Origin: Stenotrophomonas sp. BIO128-Bstrain
Lineage (GTDB): Bacteria > Pseudomonadota > Gammaproteobacteria > Xanthomonadales > Xanthomonadaceae
DNA: 64,000 bases
NCBI RefSeq assembly: GCF_030128875.1
Contig: NZ_CP124620.1
Coordinates: 1,054,001-1,118,000, forward strand
Direction: 5' to 3'
Position numbers and translations under genes: made by a program. How positions within the stretch are numbered: the stretch's first letter is position 1; every line of letters begins with the position of its first letter. This document shows positions 20,003 to 28,368 of this stretch, piece by piece. A model generated the notes under the pieces. The model worked only from the letters and a program-made list of their open reading frames with translations, searched no databases and had not been told where the DNA came from.

Positions 20003-20584
20003 TCAGGCTGCGGCGAGTTCTTCCGGCTGCGGCAGCGCGGCCAGGGCCTGGGCAATCGCATCGGTGCGGTGCTGCGGCGAGTAGGCGATGCCCTCGGCCC
20101 GCACGAACTCAACGTTGTCGATGCCGAAGAAGGCGAAGACCTGGCGCAGGTAGGGGTCCTGGAAGTCGGTCGGGGCACCGGTGTGCAGGCCGCCGCGGCT
20201 GCTGGCCACGATCACGCGCTTGCCGCCGGCCAGGCCCACCGGGCCATTCTCGGTGTACTTGAAGGTGCGCCCAGCCACGGCCAGGCGGTCGATCCACGCC
20301 TTGAGGGTGGAGGCGACGCTGAAGTTGTACATTGGGGAGCCGATGACCACCACGTCGGCGGCCAGGAACTGCGCCAGCACCTGCTCGGCGTCAGCCACTT
20401 CGGCCGGATCGGACTGGGCCAGGGACGAGCTGCGCAGGTGCGGGACCGGCTGAGCATCGAGGTCGCGGTAGCTCACGTCCAGACCCGGCACCTGGTCGCG
20501 CCACTGCTGGACCACGGCGGCGGAGAGCTGGCGGGAAACCGAGTTGTCGCCAAGTACGCTGGCGTCGATGTGAAGAAGCTTCAT
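20003..20584 (-). CDS. azoR: FMN-dependent NADH-azoreductase / quinone reductase
   Basis: A 193-residue flavodoxin-fold enzyme: MKLLHIDASVLGDNSVSRQLSAAVV binds FMN phosphate, and GSPMYNFSVASTLKAWIDRLAVAGRTFKYTENGPVGLAGGKR is the AcpD/AzoR signature. It reduces azo dyes and quinones by two-electron transfer from NADH. ATG 20584 follows AGGTG by 6 nt; an ATG three codons earlier is possible. A LysR regulator starts 126 bp away on the opposite strand and probably controls it. Confidence 0.93.
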   Translation of the reverse strand: MKLLHIDASVLGDNSVSRQLSAAVVQQWRDQVPGLDVSYRDLDAQPVPHLRSSSLAQSDPAEVADAEQVLAQFLAADVVVIGSPMYNFSVASTLKAWIDRLAVAGRTFKYTENGPVGLAGGKRVIVASSRGGLHTGAPTDFQDPYLRQVFAFFGIDNVEFVRAEGIAYSPQHRTDAIAQALAALPQPEELAAA

Positions 20585-20710
20585 GGCAATCACCTGTTAT
20601 CTGGGGAGGGGCGGGGCAAGGCGCCGCCGACGGAGATCAGGTTAGGTTGTTGCCTGTTTGGAATAAAGGTGGTTGAATACCACGTATTGTTCTATATCTG
20701 GAACTTCGGT

Positions 20711-21703
20711 ATGCAAGACCTCAACGACCTCTACTACTTCGCCATGGTGGTGGATCATGGTGGCTTCGCCGCAGCAGAACGCGCGCTCGGCATCCCCAAA
20801 TCCCGCCTGAGTCGCCGTATCAGCCAGCTGGAAACTGATCTGGGCGTCCGCCTGCTGCAGCGCTCCACGCGCCGCTTCGCGGTGACCGACGTCGGCACCA
20901 GCGTGCATCGCCACGCGCAGACCATGCTCGCCGAGGCCCAGGCTGCGCGAGAGGTGGTGGACCGCCTCAGCGCCGAGCCGCGCGGCCTGGTGCGCGCCAG
21001 CGTGCCGGTCTCGCTCGCGCAGATGCAGCTGCCCAAGCTGCTGCCGATCTTCCTGGCGCAGTACCCCAAAGTGCGGCTGCAGCTGAACATCAGCAACCGC
21101 CGCGTGGACATCATCAACGAAGGCTACGACGTCGCCCTGCGCGTGCGCTCGCGCCTGGATGACGATGGCAGCCTGGTGATGCGCAGCTTCGGCCAGGTCC
21201 AGGAACTGCTGGTCGCCAGCCCCAAGTACCTGGATCGCGCCGGCCGCCCGAAAGACCCGGACGAGCTGACCAACCACGTCACCCTGAGCATCAGCGAAGA
21301 CGAAGCCCGCCAACGCTGGGAACTGCACGGCCCGGAAGGCGCGGTCCGCCGCGTGGACCTGCAGCCGCGCGTGGCTGGTTTCGATTTCCCGCTGCTGCAG
21401 AGCATGGTCAAGGACGGTTTTGGCATCACCATGCTGCCGGAAACCGTCTGCGCCGACGCCGTGCGCAACGGCGAACTGGAAGTGGTGCTGCCGGACTGGT
21501 CGCTGCCGCAGGGTATCTGCCATGCCGTCTTCGCCTCCCGCCGCGGCCTGCTGCCGGCGGTGCGCGTGTTCATCGACTTCCTGGCCGAGCACCTGCCGCC
21601 GCAGCTGGAGGCTTCGCGCCTGGATTGCGGTGGCGCGTGCGAGCGGGCCAAGGAGAAGATCAAGGCGAGTGCGCTGGGTGCCCTGGCGGTGGATGCGGGC
21701 TGA
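20711..21703 (+). CDS. LysR-family transcriptional regulator (divergent to azoR)
   Basis: A 330-residue protein: N-terminal winged helix (about 1-62: MQDLNDLYYFAMVVDHGGFAAAERALGIPKSRLSRRISQLETDLGVRLLQRSTR), linker helix, and a type 2 periplasmic-binding-like effector domain (about 90-295). The frame is open far upstream over azoR, but ATG 20711 gives the standard LysR N-terminus and lies in the divergent promoter gap. The divergent layout suggests control of azoR in response to a quinone-like ligand. The C-terminal tail of about 25 residues (RLDCGGACERAKEKIKASALGALAVDAG) is longer than usual. Confidence 0.92.
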   Translation: MQDLNDLYYFAMVVDHGGFAAAERALGIPKSRLSRRISQLETDLGVRLLQRSTRRFAVTDVGTSVHRHAQTMLAEAQAAREVVDRLSAEPRGLVRASVPVSLAQMQLPKLLPIFLAQYPKVRLQLNISNRRVDIINEGYDVALRVRSRLDDDGSLVMRSFGQVQELLVASPKYLDRAGRPKDPDELTNHVTLSISEDEARQRWELHGPEGAVRRVDLQPRVAGFDFPLLQSMVKDGFGITMLPETVCADAVRNGELEVVLPDWSLPQGICHAVFASRRGLLPAVRVFIDFLAEHLPPQLEASRLDCGGACERAKEKIKASALGALAVDAG

Positions 21704-21857
21704 GCCCGACAGCCGGCGGGTGGGCAAATCCCACCTGAAATGCGAGAATGCGACCCCCGGCCCATGCCGGGGAGCCATGCCGGACGGGGCGCTGCCCTGG
21801 CCGGTTGCTTGGGTTGCAATGACCTGGGCACGCGGGGCGCGGAAGCGCTGCCGATAC

Positions 21858-21947
21858 GGAGAGATGGCCGAGCGGTTTAAGGCACCGGTCTTGAAAACCG
21901 GCGAAGGGTCATTCCTTCCGTGGGTTCGAATCCCACTCTCTCCGCCA
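21858..21947 (+). tRNA. tRNA-Ser (anticodon UGA)
   Basis: A 90-nt class II tRNA: acceptor GGAGAGA pairs with TCTCTCC, D-arm GGCCGAGCGGTTTAAGGC, anticodon loop CTTGAAA (UGA), long variable arm, T-loop TTCGAAT and encoded CCA at 21945-21947. It forms the left border of an integrated element. Confidence 0.97.
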
Positions 21948-21960
21948 GACGTATGAACTA

Positions 21961-21987
21961 AGCTCCTGTTTTTTAGGGGCTTTTTTC
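21961..21987 (+). terminator. Terminator after tRNA-Ser
   Basis: AGCTCCT-GTTTTTT-AGGGGCT followed by TTTTTT, with one G-U pair in a 7-bp stem, 13 bp beyond the tRNA CCA. Confidence 0.65.
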
Positions 21988-22903
21988 ATTTCTGGCCTCG
22001 CTGGTGTGCCATCTGGTATGCCACGGCAGGCTGGCTTGCTTTGGATGCTAAAGGACGGCCACGGATATCTAGTCTGAGTAAGGAAGGTCCTGTGCCGACA
22101 CTTGGGCAGCCCTCCTAATTTGGGTGTGCTGGAGCATGGCCGCTTGTCTGCGGTGACCCGGACCTCTTTGAGTTTGTGTCGACTGCTGGGTTTCCCTTAT
22201 CGGGTCGCTTTCCATCCCTGTAGAGTGCCGGCGGTACTCTCTACAGCTCGGTGGGCTACCAAGGATGCAGATGTCGAAGATCGAGGCGATGACAAGGGGC
22301 TAGAGTCTGGTGGTTGCTAGACCCGCCGAACCGGTAGAGGTGGTTGGCGTGATTCCAAGGGGCCAGGCGCCATCCTTGGTCGATCGCTCTTCGGCAGGTG
22401 TCGTTGCCGAACGCATGTTGCTTAGAGAGGACTACTTGTCCTTCGCAGAGCCACAGCCAGCCGCCTGCGGTCCTTCGAGGCTGACGGGCACGGTGGCAGA
22501 GTCCAACAGCCCTGACGCTATGAGGGACCTAGATGTTCCATTCAGCACGCTGCCCAATTGGCTGACGGTGCCAAGTCTGGCCAGCCTCGGCGTTCGCCCC
22601 GGCGCCGGCTACAAACGAGCTGGGGAGTGAAATGAGCCGGCTTCACAAGGATTGAACAAGATTTCAAACACATACTACCCCCTCGAAGCTGGTAGGAACT
22701 GGCTTCGGGCATGACGCTGCCGCAGGAGCCTATTTTCAGGAGCGGAGAAGGATGAGGAGCAGGGTAGAGTTGGTCCACTGCATTATGGCGGTGGCCACCG
22801 CTGTTCTGGCGGGGATCATTAAGAGCACGGCTAGCGCGGTTTGCAGCAGATGTTCCTGCATGGTCGAGCCGTTCGACTGATTTCCAATCAACTTGGTACC
22901 TCC
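21988..22903. other. Gene-poor left end of the element
   Basis: About 0.9 kb with no reading frame I can support. Short open frames exist (for example 22,310-22,630) but they lack ribosome sites and have low-complexity translations. It holds one GTAG-headed hairpin, GTAGAGTGCC...TCTCTAC, at 22,220-22,244. Decayed integrase or attachment-site DNA would be expected here, but I cannot recognise any. Confidence 0.5.
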
Positions 22904-22934
22904 CATAAGGCCCGAGCATTGCTCGGGCCTTATG
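22904..22934. repeat. Perfect 31-nt palindrome upstream of the DUF932 gene
   Basis: CATAAGGCCCGAGCA, one central T, then TGCTCGGGCCTTATG: 15 matched pairs. It ends 32 bp before the DUF932 start. There is no T-run after it on either strand, so it is more likely a protein-binding site, a cruciform or a leader hairpin than a simple terminator. Confidence 0.8.
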
Positions 22935-22966
22935 CGTTTGTGCCGCCAATGAACGAGGAGCACGAG

Positions 22967-23923
22967 ATGCATTTGGTTGAAACGATGGCGTACGCCGGCG
23001 AGAGGCCGTGGCATGGCTTGGGGAGCCGGCTGGCACCGCAGCAGCCCATTGATACCTGGAAGTGCCAAGCCGGCATGGACTGGAAGATCGAGGAGGCGGA
23101 AGTGCGCTATGTCGCTGGCAACGATGCCACTGGCGCTATCCATTCGTACCCTGAGCAGAAGGTGCTGTACCGCTCCGACACCCGCAAGCCGCTGTCGGTG
23201 GTCTCCAAGCGCTTCCAAGTGGTGCAGCCGGGCCAAATCCTGGAGTTTTACAGGGATCTGACTGCCAACGCCGGGTTCGAGCTTGAGAGCGCCGGGGTGC
23301 TGCGCGAGGGCCGCAAGTTCTGGGCGCTGGCCCGCACCGGCCAGAGCACGACGCTGAAGGGCCGCGACAAGGTGGATGGCTACCTGCTGCTGGCCACGGC
23401 CTGTGACGGCACACTGGCGACCACGGCGCAGTTCACCTCGGTCCGGGTGGTCTGCAACAACACCCTGTCCATCGCGCTGGGCAATGCTAGCGGGGCCATC
23501 AAGGTGCCACACCGTAGCCACTTCGACCCGGATGCGGTGAAGCGTCAGCTGGGCGTCACCGTTTCATCGTGGGACGGTTTCGTGGCCCGGGTGAAGGCGT
23601 TGGTGGAACGTCCAGTGGATCCGGACTCGGCGGATGGGCTGCTGCGTAGGGTGCTGACCTACAGTCGGCTGGACGGAAAGGCTACGGTGGTAAACGAACA
23701 GGCGATGGCCAGCGTACGCTCGCTTTACGAGGGCGGCGGTCGTGGCGCTCTGATGGCCTCCAGCCGCGGTACGGCCTGGGGCCTGCTTAACAGCGTGACC
23801 GAGTTCATCGACCACCATCGCCGCGCGCGGACGGAAGACCATCGTCGGGAAGCGGCTTGGTTCGGACCGGGGGCCCAGATCAAACAGCGGGCTTGGGACG
23901 AAGTGATGAAGCTGGTGGCCTGA
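22967..23923 (+). CDS. DUF932 / phage-plasmid-like protein (YfjQ type)
   Basis: A 318-residue protein starting MHLVETMAYAGERPWHGLGSRL, the N-terminal signature of the DUF932 phage/plasmid-like family. It continues with FQVVQPGQILEFYRDLTANAGFELESAGVL, RTGQSTTLKGRDKVDGYLLLATACDG, VRVVCNNTLSIAL and TAWGLLNSVTEFIDHHRRA. ATG 22967 has AGGAG 8 nt upstream; 42 further in-frame codons upstream run through the palindrome and are rejected. The family is common on plasmids, ICEs and CP4-like elements, beside radC; its function is unknown. Its stop overlaps the radC start (TGATG), so the two genes are translationally coupled. Confidence 0.88.
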   Translation: MHLVETMAYAGERPWHGLGSRLAPQQPIDTWKCQAGMDWKIEEAEVRYVAGNDATGAIHSYPEQKVLYRSDTRKPLSVVSKRFQVVQPGQILEFYRDLTANAGFELESAGVLREGRKFWALARTGQSTTLKGRDKVDGYLLLATACDGTLATTAQFTSVRVVCNNTLSIALGNASGAIKVPHRSHFDPDAVKRQLGVTVSSWDGFVARVKALVERPVDPDSADGLLRRVLTYSRLDGKATVVNEQAMASVRSLYEGGGRGALMASSRGTAWGLLNSVTEFIDHHRRARTEDHRREAAWFGPGAQIKQRAWDEVMKLVA

Positions 23924-24429
23924 TGCAGGCCCGGTCACCCTCTCATGCAACTACTGGTACCCGGGCGGCACCTTGCGTTGGGGCTGTCCGGGCACGTGAG
24001 GACCGGACCATCGGCCGGGCGCTACGGATCCTCAAGCAGAGAGTCCGTGGACCGGGACCATTCCTGAGCGAGGTGGCCACTTGCGGTGCGTTCTTCCGAC
24101 TGCGGTTAGGCAGCGAGGAGCGGGAGCATTTCGAATCCGCCTTCTTTAACACCCGGAACCAGCTCATCGCAGTGGAGCGACTGTTCTCCGGCAGGGTGAA
24201 TGGGGCGGAAGTTCATCCATGCGTCGTGGTTCGACGGGCTCTAGCGTTGAACGCTTCGGCCGTCTTGCTGGCCCACCATCATCCCAGTGGCAACACCGAA
24301 TCCCCTGCAGCGGACCGTGCGCTCGCGGTGCGACTGAAGGCGGCTTTGACTCTTATGGATATCCGGTCGTTCGACCATTTCGTGGTCAGCCGCCGAATCG
24401 GTATCGATGCGGATAGTGGATGGGTTTAA
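23923..24429 (+). CDS. RadC-family (JAB/MPN) protein
   Basis: A 168-residue RadC-type protein. The JAMM metal motif is complete: the glutamate in NQLIAVERLFSGRVNGAEVHP, then HHHPSGNTESPAADRAL (HxH...S...D), then the C-terminal DHFVV strand. The N-terminal helix-hairpin-helix region of chromosomal RadC is missing, as in element-borne copies such as YfjY. RadC is not a proven repair protein; mobile-element copies are associated with conjugation or integration of DNA. It begins within the stop of the DUF932 gene. Confidence 0.9.
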   Translation: MQARSPSHATTGTRAAPCVGAVRAREDRTIGRALRILKQRVRGPGPFLSEVATCGAFFRLRLGSEEREHFESAFFNTRNQLIAVERLFSGRVNGAEVHPCVVVRRALALNASAVLLAHHHPSGNTESPAADRALAVRLKAALTLMDIRSFDHFVVSRRIGIDADSGWV

Positions 24430-24513
24430 CTGGTCGAAACGATGGATGAGCATAGCGCCCGGCCCACACGGGCCGGGCAGATCGCCGTGGACGCATCGCA
24501 CCGTACGTGCGGA

Positions 24514-24924
24514 TCAGTCTCTGTCGGTCTGCGCTCTTAGTCCTTTGGCTTGTCGCCCCTGCGCCAATTGCAGCAGTTCCACCACCTTAGCAAGCAGGGC
24601 AGGGTCCTCGACCAGTGCGGGGATCAGCGAGGCCAAGGCATCCCGCTGGGTGTCGTCGGCGTGGGCCAAAGCAAGGATCGCATCGGCCATCGCCGCATCG
24701 TCGGCCAATAGGTAGGCCGCGGGCACGTCCAACAGCTGCGCCAGCAGGCCCAGGTTGTCGAAGCCGATCGCGGTGACTTGGTGCTCGTAGCGGTTGATCC
24801 GCGAGGAGCCCTTTTCCTTACCCAAGCCCATGCGATCCCCTAGCGCGCGCTGACTCAGACCACGCAGTTGCCGCGCCTGGAGCAGGCGGGCGGCGAACAA
24901 GGCGCGTGGCGAGGAATCGGGCAC
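24514..24924 (-). CDS. XRE-family (HTH_3) transcriptional regulator
   Basis: A 136-residue protein with an N-terminal Cro/cI-type HTH (about 8-70: ALFAARLLQARQLRGLSQRALGDRMGLGKEKGSSRINRYEHQVTAIGFDNLGLLAQLLDVPAAYLL). A C-terminal helical segment (ALASLIPALVEDPALLAKVVELLQLAQG) may dimerise. It starts at GTG 24924 with no strong ribosome site. Such regulators usually repress the element. It is the only gene on this strand between radC and the lipoproteins. Confidence 0.88.
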   Translation of the reverse strand: MPDSSPRALFAARLLQARQLRGLSQRALGDRMGLGKEKGSSRINRYEHQVTAIGFDNLGLLAQLLDVPAAYLLADDAAMADAILALAHADDTQRDALASLIPALVEDPALLAKVVELLQLAQGRQAKGLRAQTDRD

Positions 24925-25081
24925 AGGGCAACCGAAAGGCGGGGGTGGCCCGAATCATGACGAAACCTCTATTGGTGTGGCAGACTCTATTTGCCAGATA
25001 GAGGGTACGTAAATCAACTGCCGATGTCTCGCTTGGGCGGCGCATCGATATCAACGAAACCTGCGAACAAAAAGGAGATTC

Positions 25082-26038
25082 ATGAAAGGCATCAATCGAT
25101 GGACTGCCCTAGGGGTGGCGTTGTTTCTATCTGCATGCAGCAAGCCAGTTCTGGATTGGCGCAATGCCGACCTGAGCAACGGGACGATCTACGAAGCTGG
25201 CTCTAACGAGCCGTTCGATGGCTTGGTGACGAATGTGCCCCACGGCAAATTGGAGCAACAACTTGGGGCACTCACAACAGTGCTAGGCAACCTCAATACC
25301 TTTCAGCCGGCAAGCATATCGACACTATTGAGTGGTATGCAGTATCTGTGCGACGTCGACGTCAAGGAAGGGCTTCTCGCGGACCACTTCGTGTGCCGAT
25401 ACCGCGATTCACAGGCCGTGGCCTACGAGGGGCAGCTCAGTGGTGGGGGACTGGAAGGGGAGACTGTTTTCCACAATGCAGCTGGTGCCAAGGTGGTTGT
25501 CCTGCCGATGGCGAAGGGCAAGGTGAGTGGTCGGGTCAGGATCTACTTCGTGGAGAACCCAGAGCAACTTTCCCTCGAGGCGGATGTCGTGGACAACGTC
25601 TTCAATGGCGAGCTAATTGGCTACCATCTGAACGGGCAGATCAGGTCGAAGGGGCAGTACGCCAACAGCATTCCGATCGGCGTCTGGGAGGGCCGTCGGA
25701 AGGAAGACGGCACGCTCTCCGAGCGCATCACGTACGAAGGTGGAAAGGTTGTTTCGCACTCCTTCTACGAACCGGATGGCAAGAAGTACATGAGTGAACA
25801 GCAGATGTGGGACCTCCACCGTTCCATCGCCTCAAACGATGACTTCGTGCTGACGCCGGAGCAGGGCGCACTGCTCGCTGCGGCTGAAGCACGCTATGGC
25901 GCAGTCCGCCTGCTTTCGCCTTCACAGCGGGAGGCTAAAAGGCAGGCAGAGGAAGCCCAGAGGCGTGCCGACAAGATCGCCAGGGGCCTTGATCCGGATT
26001 GCTTTGTGTGTGACGGATCGGGCAAGCCACAACAGTAG
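25082..26038 (+). CDS. Putative lipoprotein with MORN/YwqK-like repeats
   Basis: A 318-residue lipoprotein: signal peptide MKGINRWTALGVALFLSAC with lipobox LSAC (Cys 19). Residues about 75-235 hold imperfect MORN-like beta-hairpin repeats (YEGQLSGGGLEGETVF, GELIGYHLNGQIRSKGQY, GVWEGRRKEDGTLSERITYEGG, SHSFYEPDGKKY), as in YwqK-type proteins. A charged helical C-terminus (about 270-318) ends with CFVCDGSG. AAGGAGA lies 4 nt before the ATG. Function unknown; a second lipoprotein gene follows 48 bp later with the same kind of ribosome site, so they are probably one operon. Confidence 0.75.
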   Translation: MKGINRWTALGVALFLSACSKPVLDWRNADLSNGTIYEAGSNEPFDGLVTNVPHGKLEQQLGALTTVLGNLNTFQPASISTLLSGMQYLCDVDVKEGLLADHFVCRYRDSQAVAYEGQLSGGGLEGETVFHNAAGAKVVVLPMAKGKVSGRVRIYFVENPEQLSLEADVVDNVFNGELIGYHLNGQIRSKGQYANSIPIGVWEGRRKEDGTLSERITYEGGKVVSHSFYEPDGKKYMSEQQMWDLHRSIASNDDFVLTPEQGALLAAAEARYGAVRLLSPSQREAKRQAEEAQRRADKIARGLDPDCFVCDGSGKPQQ

Positions 26039-26086
26039 CGGAGCCAATTCCTCCCAGCCATATTGGGACATTGAAAAGGAGAACGC

Positions 26087-26767
26087 ATGAAGAGGTTGAA
26101 CGCCACGGGGTTGCTTCTGGTGGTTGGTCTGGCCCTAGCAGGCTGCAAGCAAGAGCCGACACTGACGCAGGCTGGGGAAATCAATCTTGCCGGGTGTCAT
26201 GCGCCGGCAGGCATCACGCAGGAGGAGGCCGAGAAGGTAGAGTGCGGAACGCCGGAAGTCACTGACTCTCCCGAAGCATTTGCGAATTTGGTCAGGTCGG
26301 AACCTATGTCTGAATCGGCGATGGTCAGTGCTTCCGCGTTGGCATTTGATGCGGCTACTCGGATGGCCGCAACATCGGATGCCGAAGTGATCAATACTGC
26401 TATCTCTGCACGAGCCGCGCAGGATGGGGGAAGCGAGTACGCCGACGCGCGCAAATCGGTTAAGGGTGATCTAGACGGCGATGGTGCAGCGGATGTGGCC
26501 GTCCTGTATTCGTTGGAAGGCGCTGGCGGTGGTAATGACTCGGTAGGCTATCTGGCCGCCTTCGTGCGTACGGGCGGGCAGTTGAAGCTGGCTGATACCG
26601 CCACGCTTTCCGGTAGCGCCCAGAGCCTCTCACTGAAGGACAGCACGGCACATCTCAAGCTGCTTTCGTTGGGTCCGGACGATTCGGCGTGCTGCCCATC
26701 AATAGAAGACGACGTCGTGTATGTCCTCCATGGGAATAAGTGGCTGCAGGTGCAAGCGCAGCCCTGA
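26087..26767 (+). CDS. Putative lipoprotein, function unknown
   Basis: A 226-residue lipoprotein: MKRLNATGLLLVVGLALAGC with lipobox LAGC (Cys 20). A mature helical region (about 30-115) is followed by a calcium-loop-like DLDGDGAADVAVLYSLEG (about 127-145) and a beta-rich C-terminus ending VVYVLHGNKWLQVQAQP, resembling VCBS/FG-GAP-like or lipoprotein C-terminal folds that read DxDGDG loops. AAGGAGAACGC precedes the ATG. A clear terminator follows. Possibly an immunity or surface protein; no effector gene is recognisable nearby. Confidence 0.7.
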   Translation: MKRLNATGLLLVVGLALAGCKQEPTLTQAGEINLAGCHAPAGITQEEAEKVECGTPEVTDSPEAFANLVRSEPMSESAMVSASALAFDAATRMAATSDAEVINTAISARAAQDGGSEYADARKSVKGDLDGDGAADVAVLYSLEGAGGGNDSVGYLAAFVRTGGQLKLADTATLSGSAQSLSLKDSTAHLKLLSLGPDDSACCPSIEDDVVYVLHGNKWLQVQAQP

Positions 26768-26788
26768 CCCGTTCTGGCGTCTGATGCC

Positions 26789-26813
26789 AGGGCCGCCTCG
26801 TGCGGCCCTTTTT
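26789..26813 (+). terminator. Rho-independent terminator after the lipoprotein pair
   Basis: AGGGCCGC-CTCGT-GCGGCCCT followed by TTTT, 21 bp after the stop at 26767. Confidence 0.85.
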
Positions 26814-27101
26814 CATGGGAGTGACTGATGCGCGCATCCGCGGACAAGCGGGATCGGAAAGGCGGGCCGTCCACTTGTAGATAAGAGCCACGATCACACA
26901 CGCGGCGGATCGCTGACGGTGGCCTGCAATGAACTGGTCAACATGAAGATCGGGGAGGGCGCTTAGGCGTCCTCCCCATGCGGCTGGATCCTTTTTTCTC
27001 TTCGGGACAAGTTTCCAGCCTCGCGGCGCCATTGCGGGAATGCCGGTCATTCGGGGAGGATAGGGGGCGATATCCAATCGATCTTGCAATGAGGTGCTTT
27101 G
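26814..27101. other. Spacer with possible gene remnant
   Basis: A frame on the plus strand ending TAG at 26964-26966 reads about 45 codons without a stop (its end is LTVACNELVNMKIGEGA) but has no start codon or ribosome site; it may be the tail of a lost gene. A GGGAGG/CCTCCCC hairpin overlaps its stop. No other feature is visible. Confidence 0.3.
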
Positions 27102-28331
27102 GTGAAAAAAGCAAGCAGGGAAGGCCGCATGCGGCAATTTAGAGGCGAAGTCCGGAATGAGTGGCAGGCACTTCTGCCAGTCGGGGAGGATCCAATTTCC
27201 TACTTGCTGAAAAAGGACATCCCTCTCTATCTCGAGGTGGACCAGATGCGTCACTTGGTGCACCGGACTTCCAAAGTGGAATTCCCCCCAATGGACGAGG
27301 GCCAGAAGAAGCTATTAGAGGAAATCTCATGGGAATCGGCGTCGTCCGAAGACTTGGACGCAATTCAACTGCAAGCCAGTAACTTGACGGACGGCATCGC
27401 CTTTCTGCGATTGGACACGGCATCGATCGAAAAATTGGGGCATGCGGAAGTTTGCACGTCGCCAAATTTTATGGGCTGGGGTTTGGCTCCGGCGCGGACG
27501 TATCGCGTGACCGGGCAGGATCTCAGAGGTCGACCAGTCAGGAAAGAGGAGAAAATAGAAGCCGTCCGCGACCTGGTGAAGGTTGAGCTTGAGTGCGCGG
27601 CCATCGTGGACAAAGAGGAGTGGGAAAAGGCTAATCGTCGCGGCGAGCCTGGTATACGTGCCGATGATCATAGATTCCGTGCCAGTGTTACTGTTAGCGT
27701 ATCGGAACTATTTCTGGATGTGTTAGACATCGAGAAATTGAAGCAGGAGAAAATTGATCTGCTAGGTCTCGTGGCTTATCCGTTTGAGCATCAAGAGCGT
27801 GCTCCAGGCATCTACTGGATGTTCCAGGCGGCATACAGGCTCAACGGGCTACAGGCGATCGTTGGTGGTAATACGGGGGTTGGGCCCTGGCTGAAGCAAC
27901 ATGCGGCCAAGGCCTTCAGGTACAGGGCCGACCGAACAGCAGAGAAGTTCGTGTGGATGACAGTTGGCCGGGATCAGGGTGGTGGCAAGCGTGGCGAATT
28001 CAAGATTGGACAGATAGACGAGCTGCACGGCGGTGGCGCATATTCAAGGTACAAGTTCGACTTCACGAGCGACGGTCTTGCCCTGATCCTGGCGATTGCC
28101 GATTTTTGGTTTGAACTCAAAGATCGGGAACTGAGCGTATCGAGAGTTGTTTTAGCGGAGAAGCTCATGGCGCACGGCTTCGGTGGAATGGAAGTCGGTG
28201 ACTTGGTGTATCTGATTGACGGGGAGCGCCTCGACAAGGATGACGTTTCAGGGCTAGAGGAAAGCGTAAGGAAACGTGGGGGGAAATTGCGTGCTGTACG
28301 TGAGAAATTTGGGATAAAGGAGCTGGAGTAG
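27102..28331 (+). CDS. Unknown 409-residue element protein
   Basis: I do not recognise this family. Read from GTG 27102 (GAGGTG 5 nt upstream); ATG 27129 is an alternative. The protein is soluble and charged, with no signal peptide or membrane helix. Segments of note are DPISYLLKKDIPLYLEVDQMRHL (about 30-52), FMGWGLAPARTYRVTG (about 125-140), VGPWLKQHAAKAFRYRADRTAEKFVW (about 265-290), SRYKFDFTSDGLALILAIADFWFELKDRELSVSRVVLAEKLMAHGFGGMEVGDLVYLIDGERL (about 320-385) and a basic C-terminus. The last part could be a winged-helix-like module. Codon use is AT-richer than the core genes. Position in the element suggests accessory cargo. Confidence 0.7.
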   Translation: MKKASREGRMRQFRGEVRNEWQALLPVGEDPISYLLKKDIPLYLEVDQMRHLVHRTSKVEFPPMDEGQKKLLEEISWESASSEDLDAIQLQASNLTDGIAFLRLDTASIEKLGHAEVCTSPNFMGWGLAPARTYRVTGQDLRGRPVRKEEKIEAVRDLVKVELECAAIVDKEEWEKANRRGEPGIRADDHRFRASVTVSVSELFLDVLDIEKLKQEKIDLLGLVAYPFEHQERAPGIYWMFQAAYRLNGLQAIVGGNTGVGPWLKQHAAKAFRYRADRTAEKFVWMTVGRDQGGGKRGEFKIGQIDELHGGGAYSRYKFDFTSDGLALILAIADFWFELKDRELSVSRVVLAEKLMAHGFGGMEVGDLVYLIDGERLDKDDVSGLEESVRKRGGKLRAVREKFGIKELE

Positions 28332-28368
28332 GCTCCTTTGCCTGTTTCGTGGGTGCAGCTGGGCGTGG

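Noticed and set aside
20069..20710. Upstream extension of the LysR gene over azoR
   Set aside because: It is antisense to azoR and crosses the divergent promoter gap; ATG 20711 gives the standard LysR start.
22310..22630. Possible 106-residue gene in the element's left end
   Set aside because: No ribosome site, no recognisable fold and composition unlike a protein; treated as gene-free.
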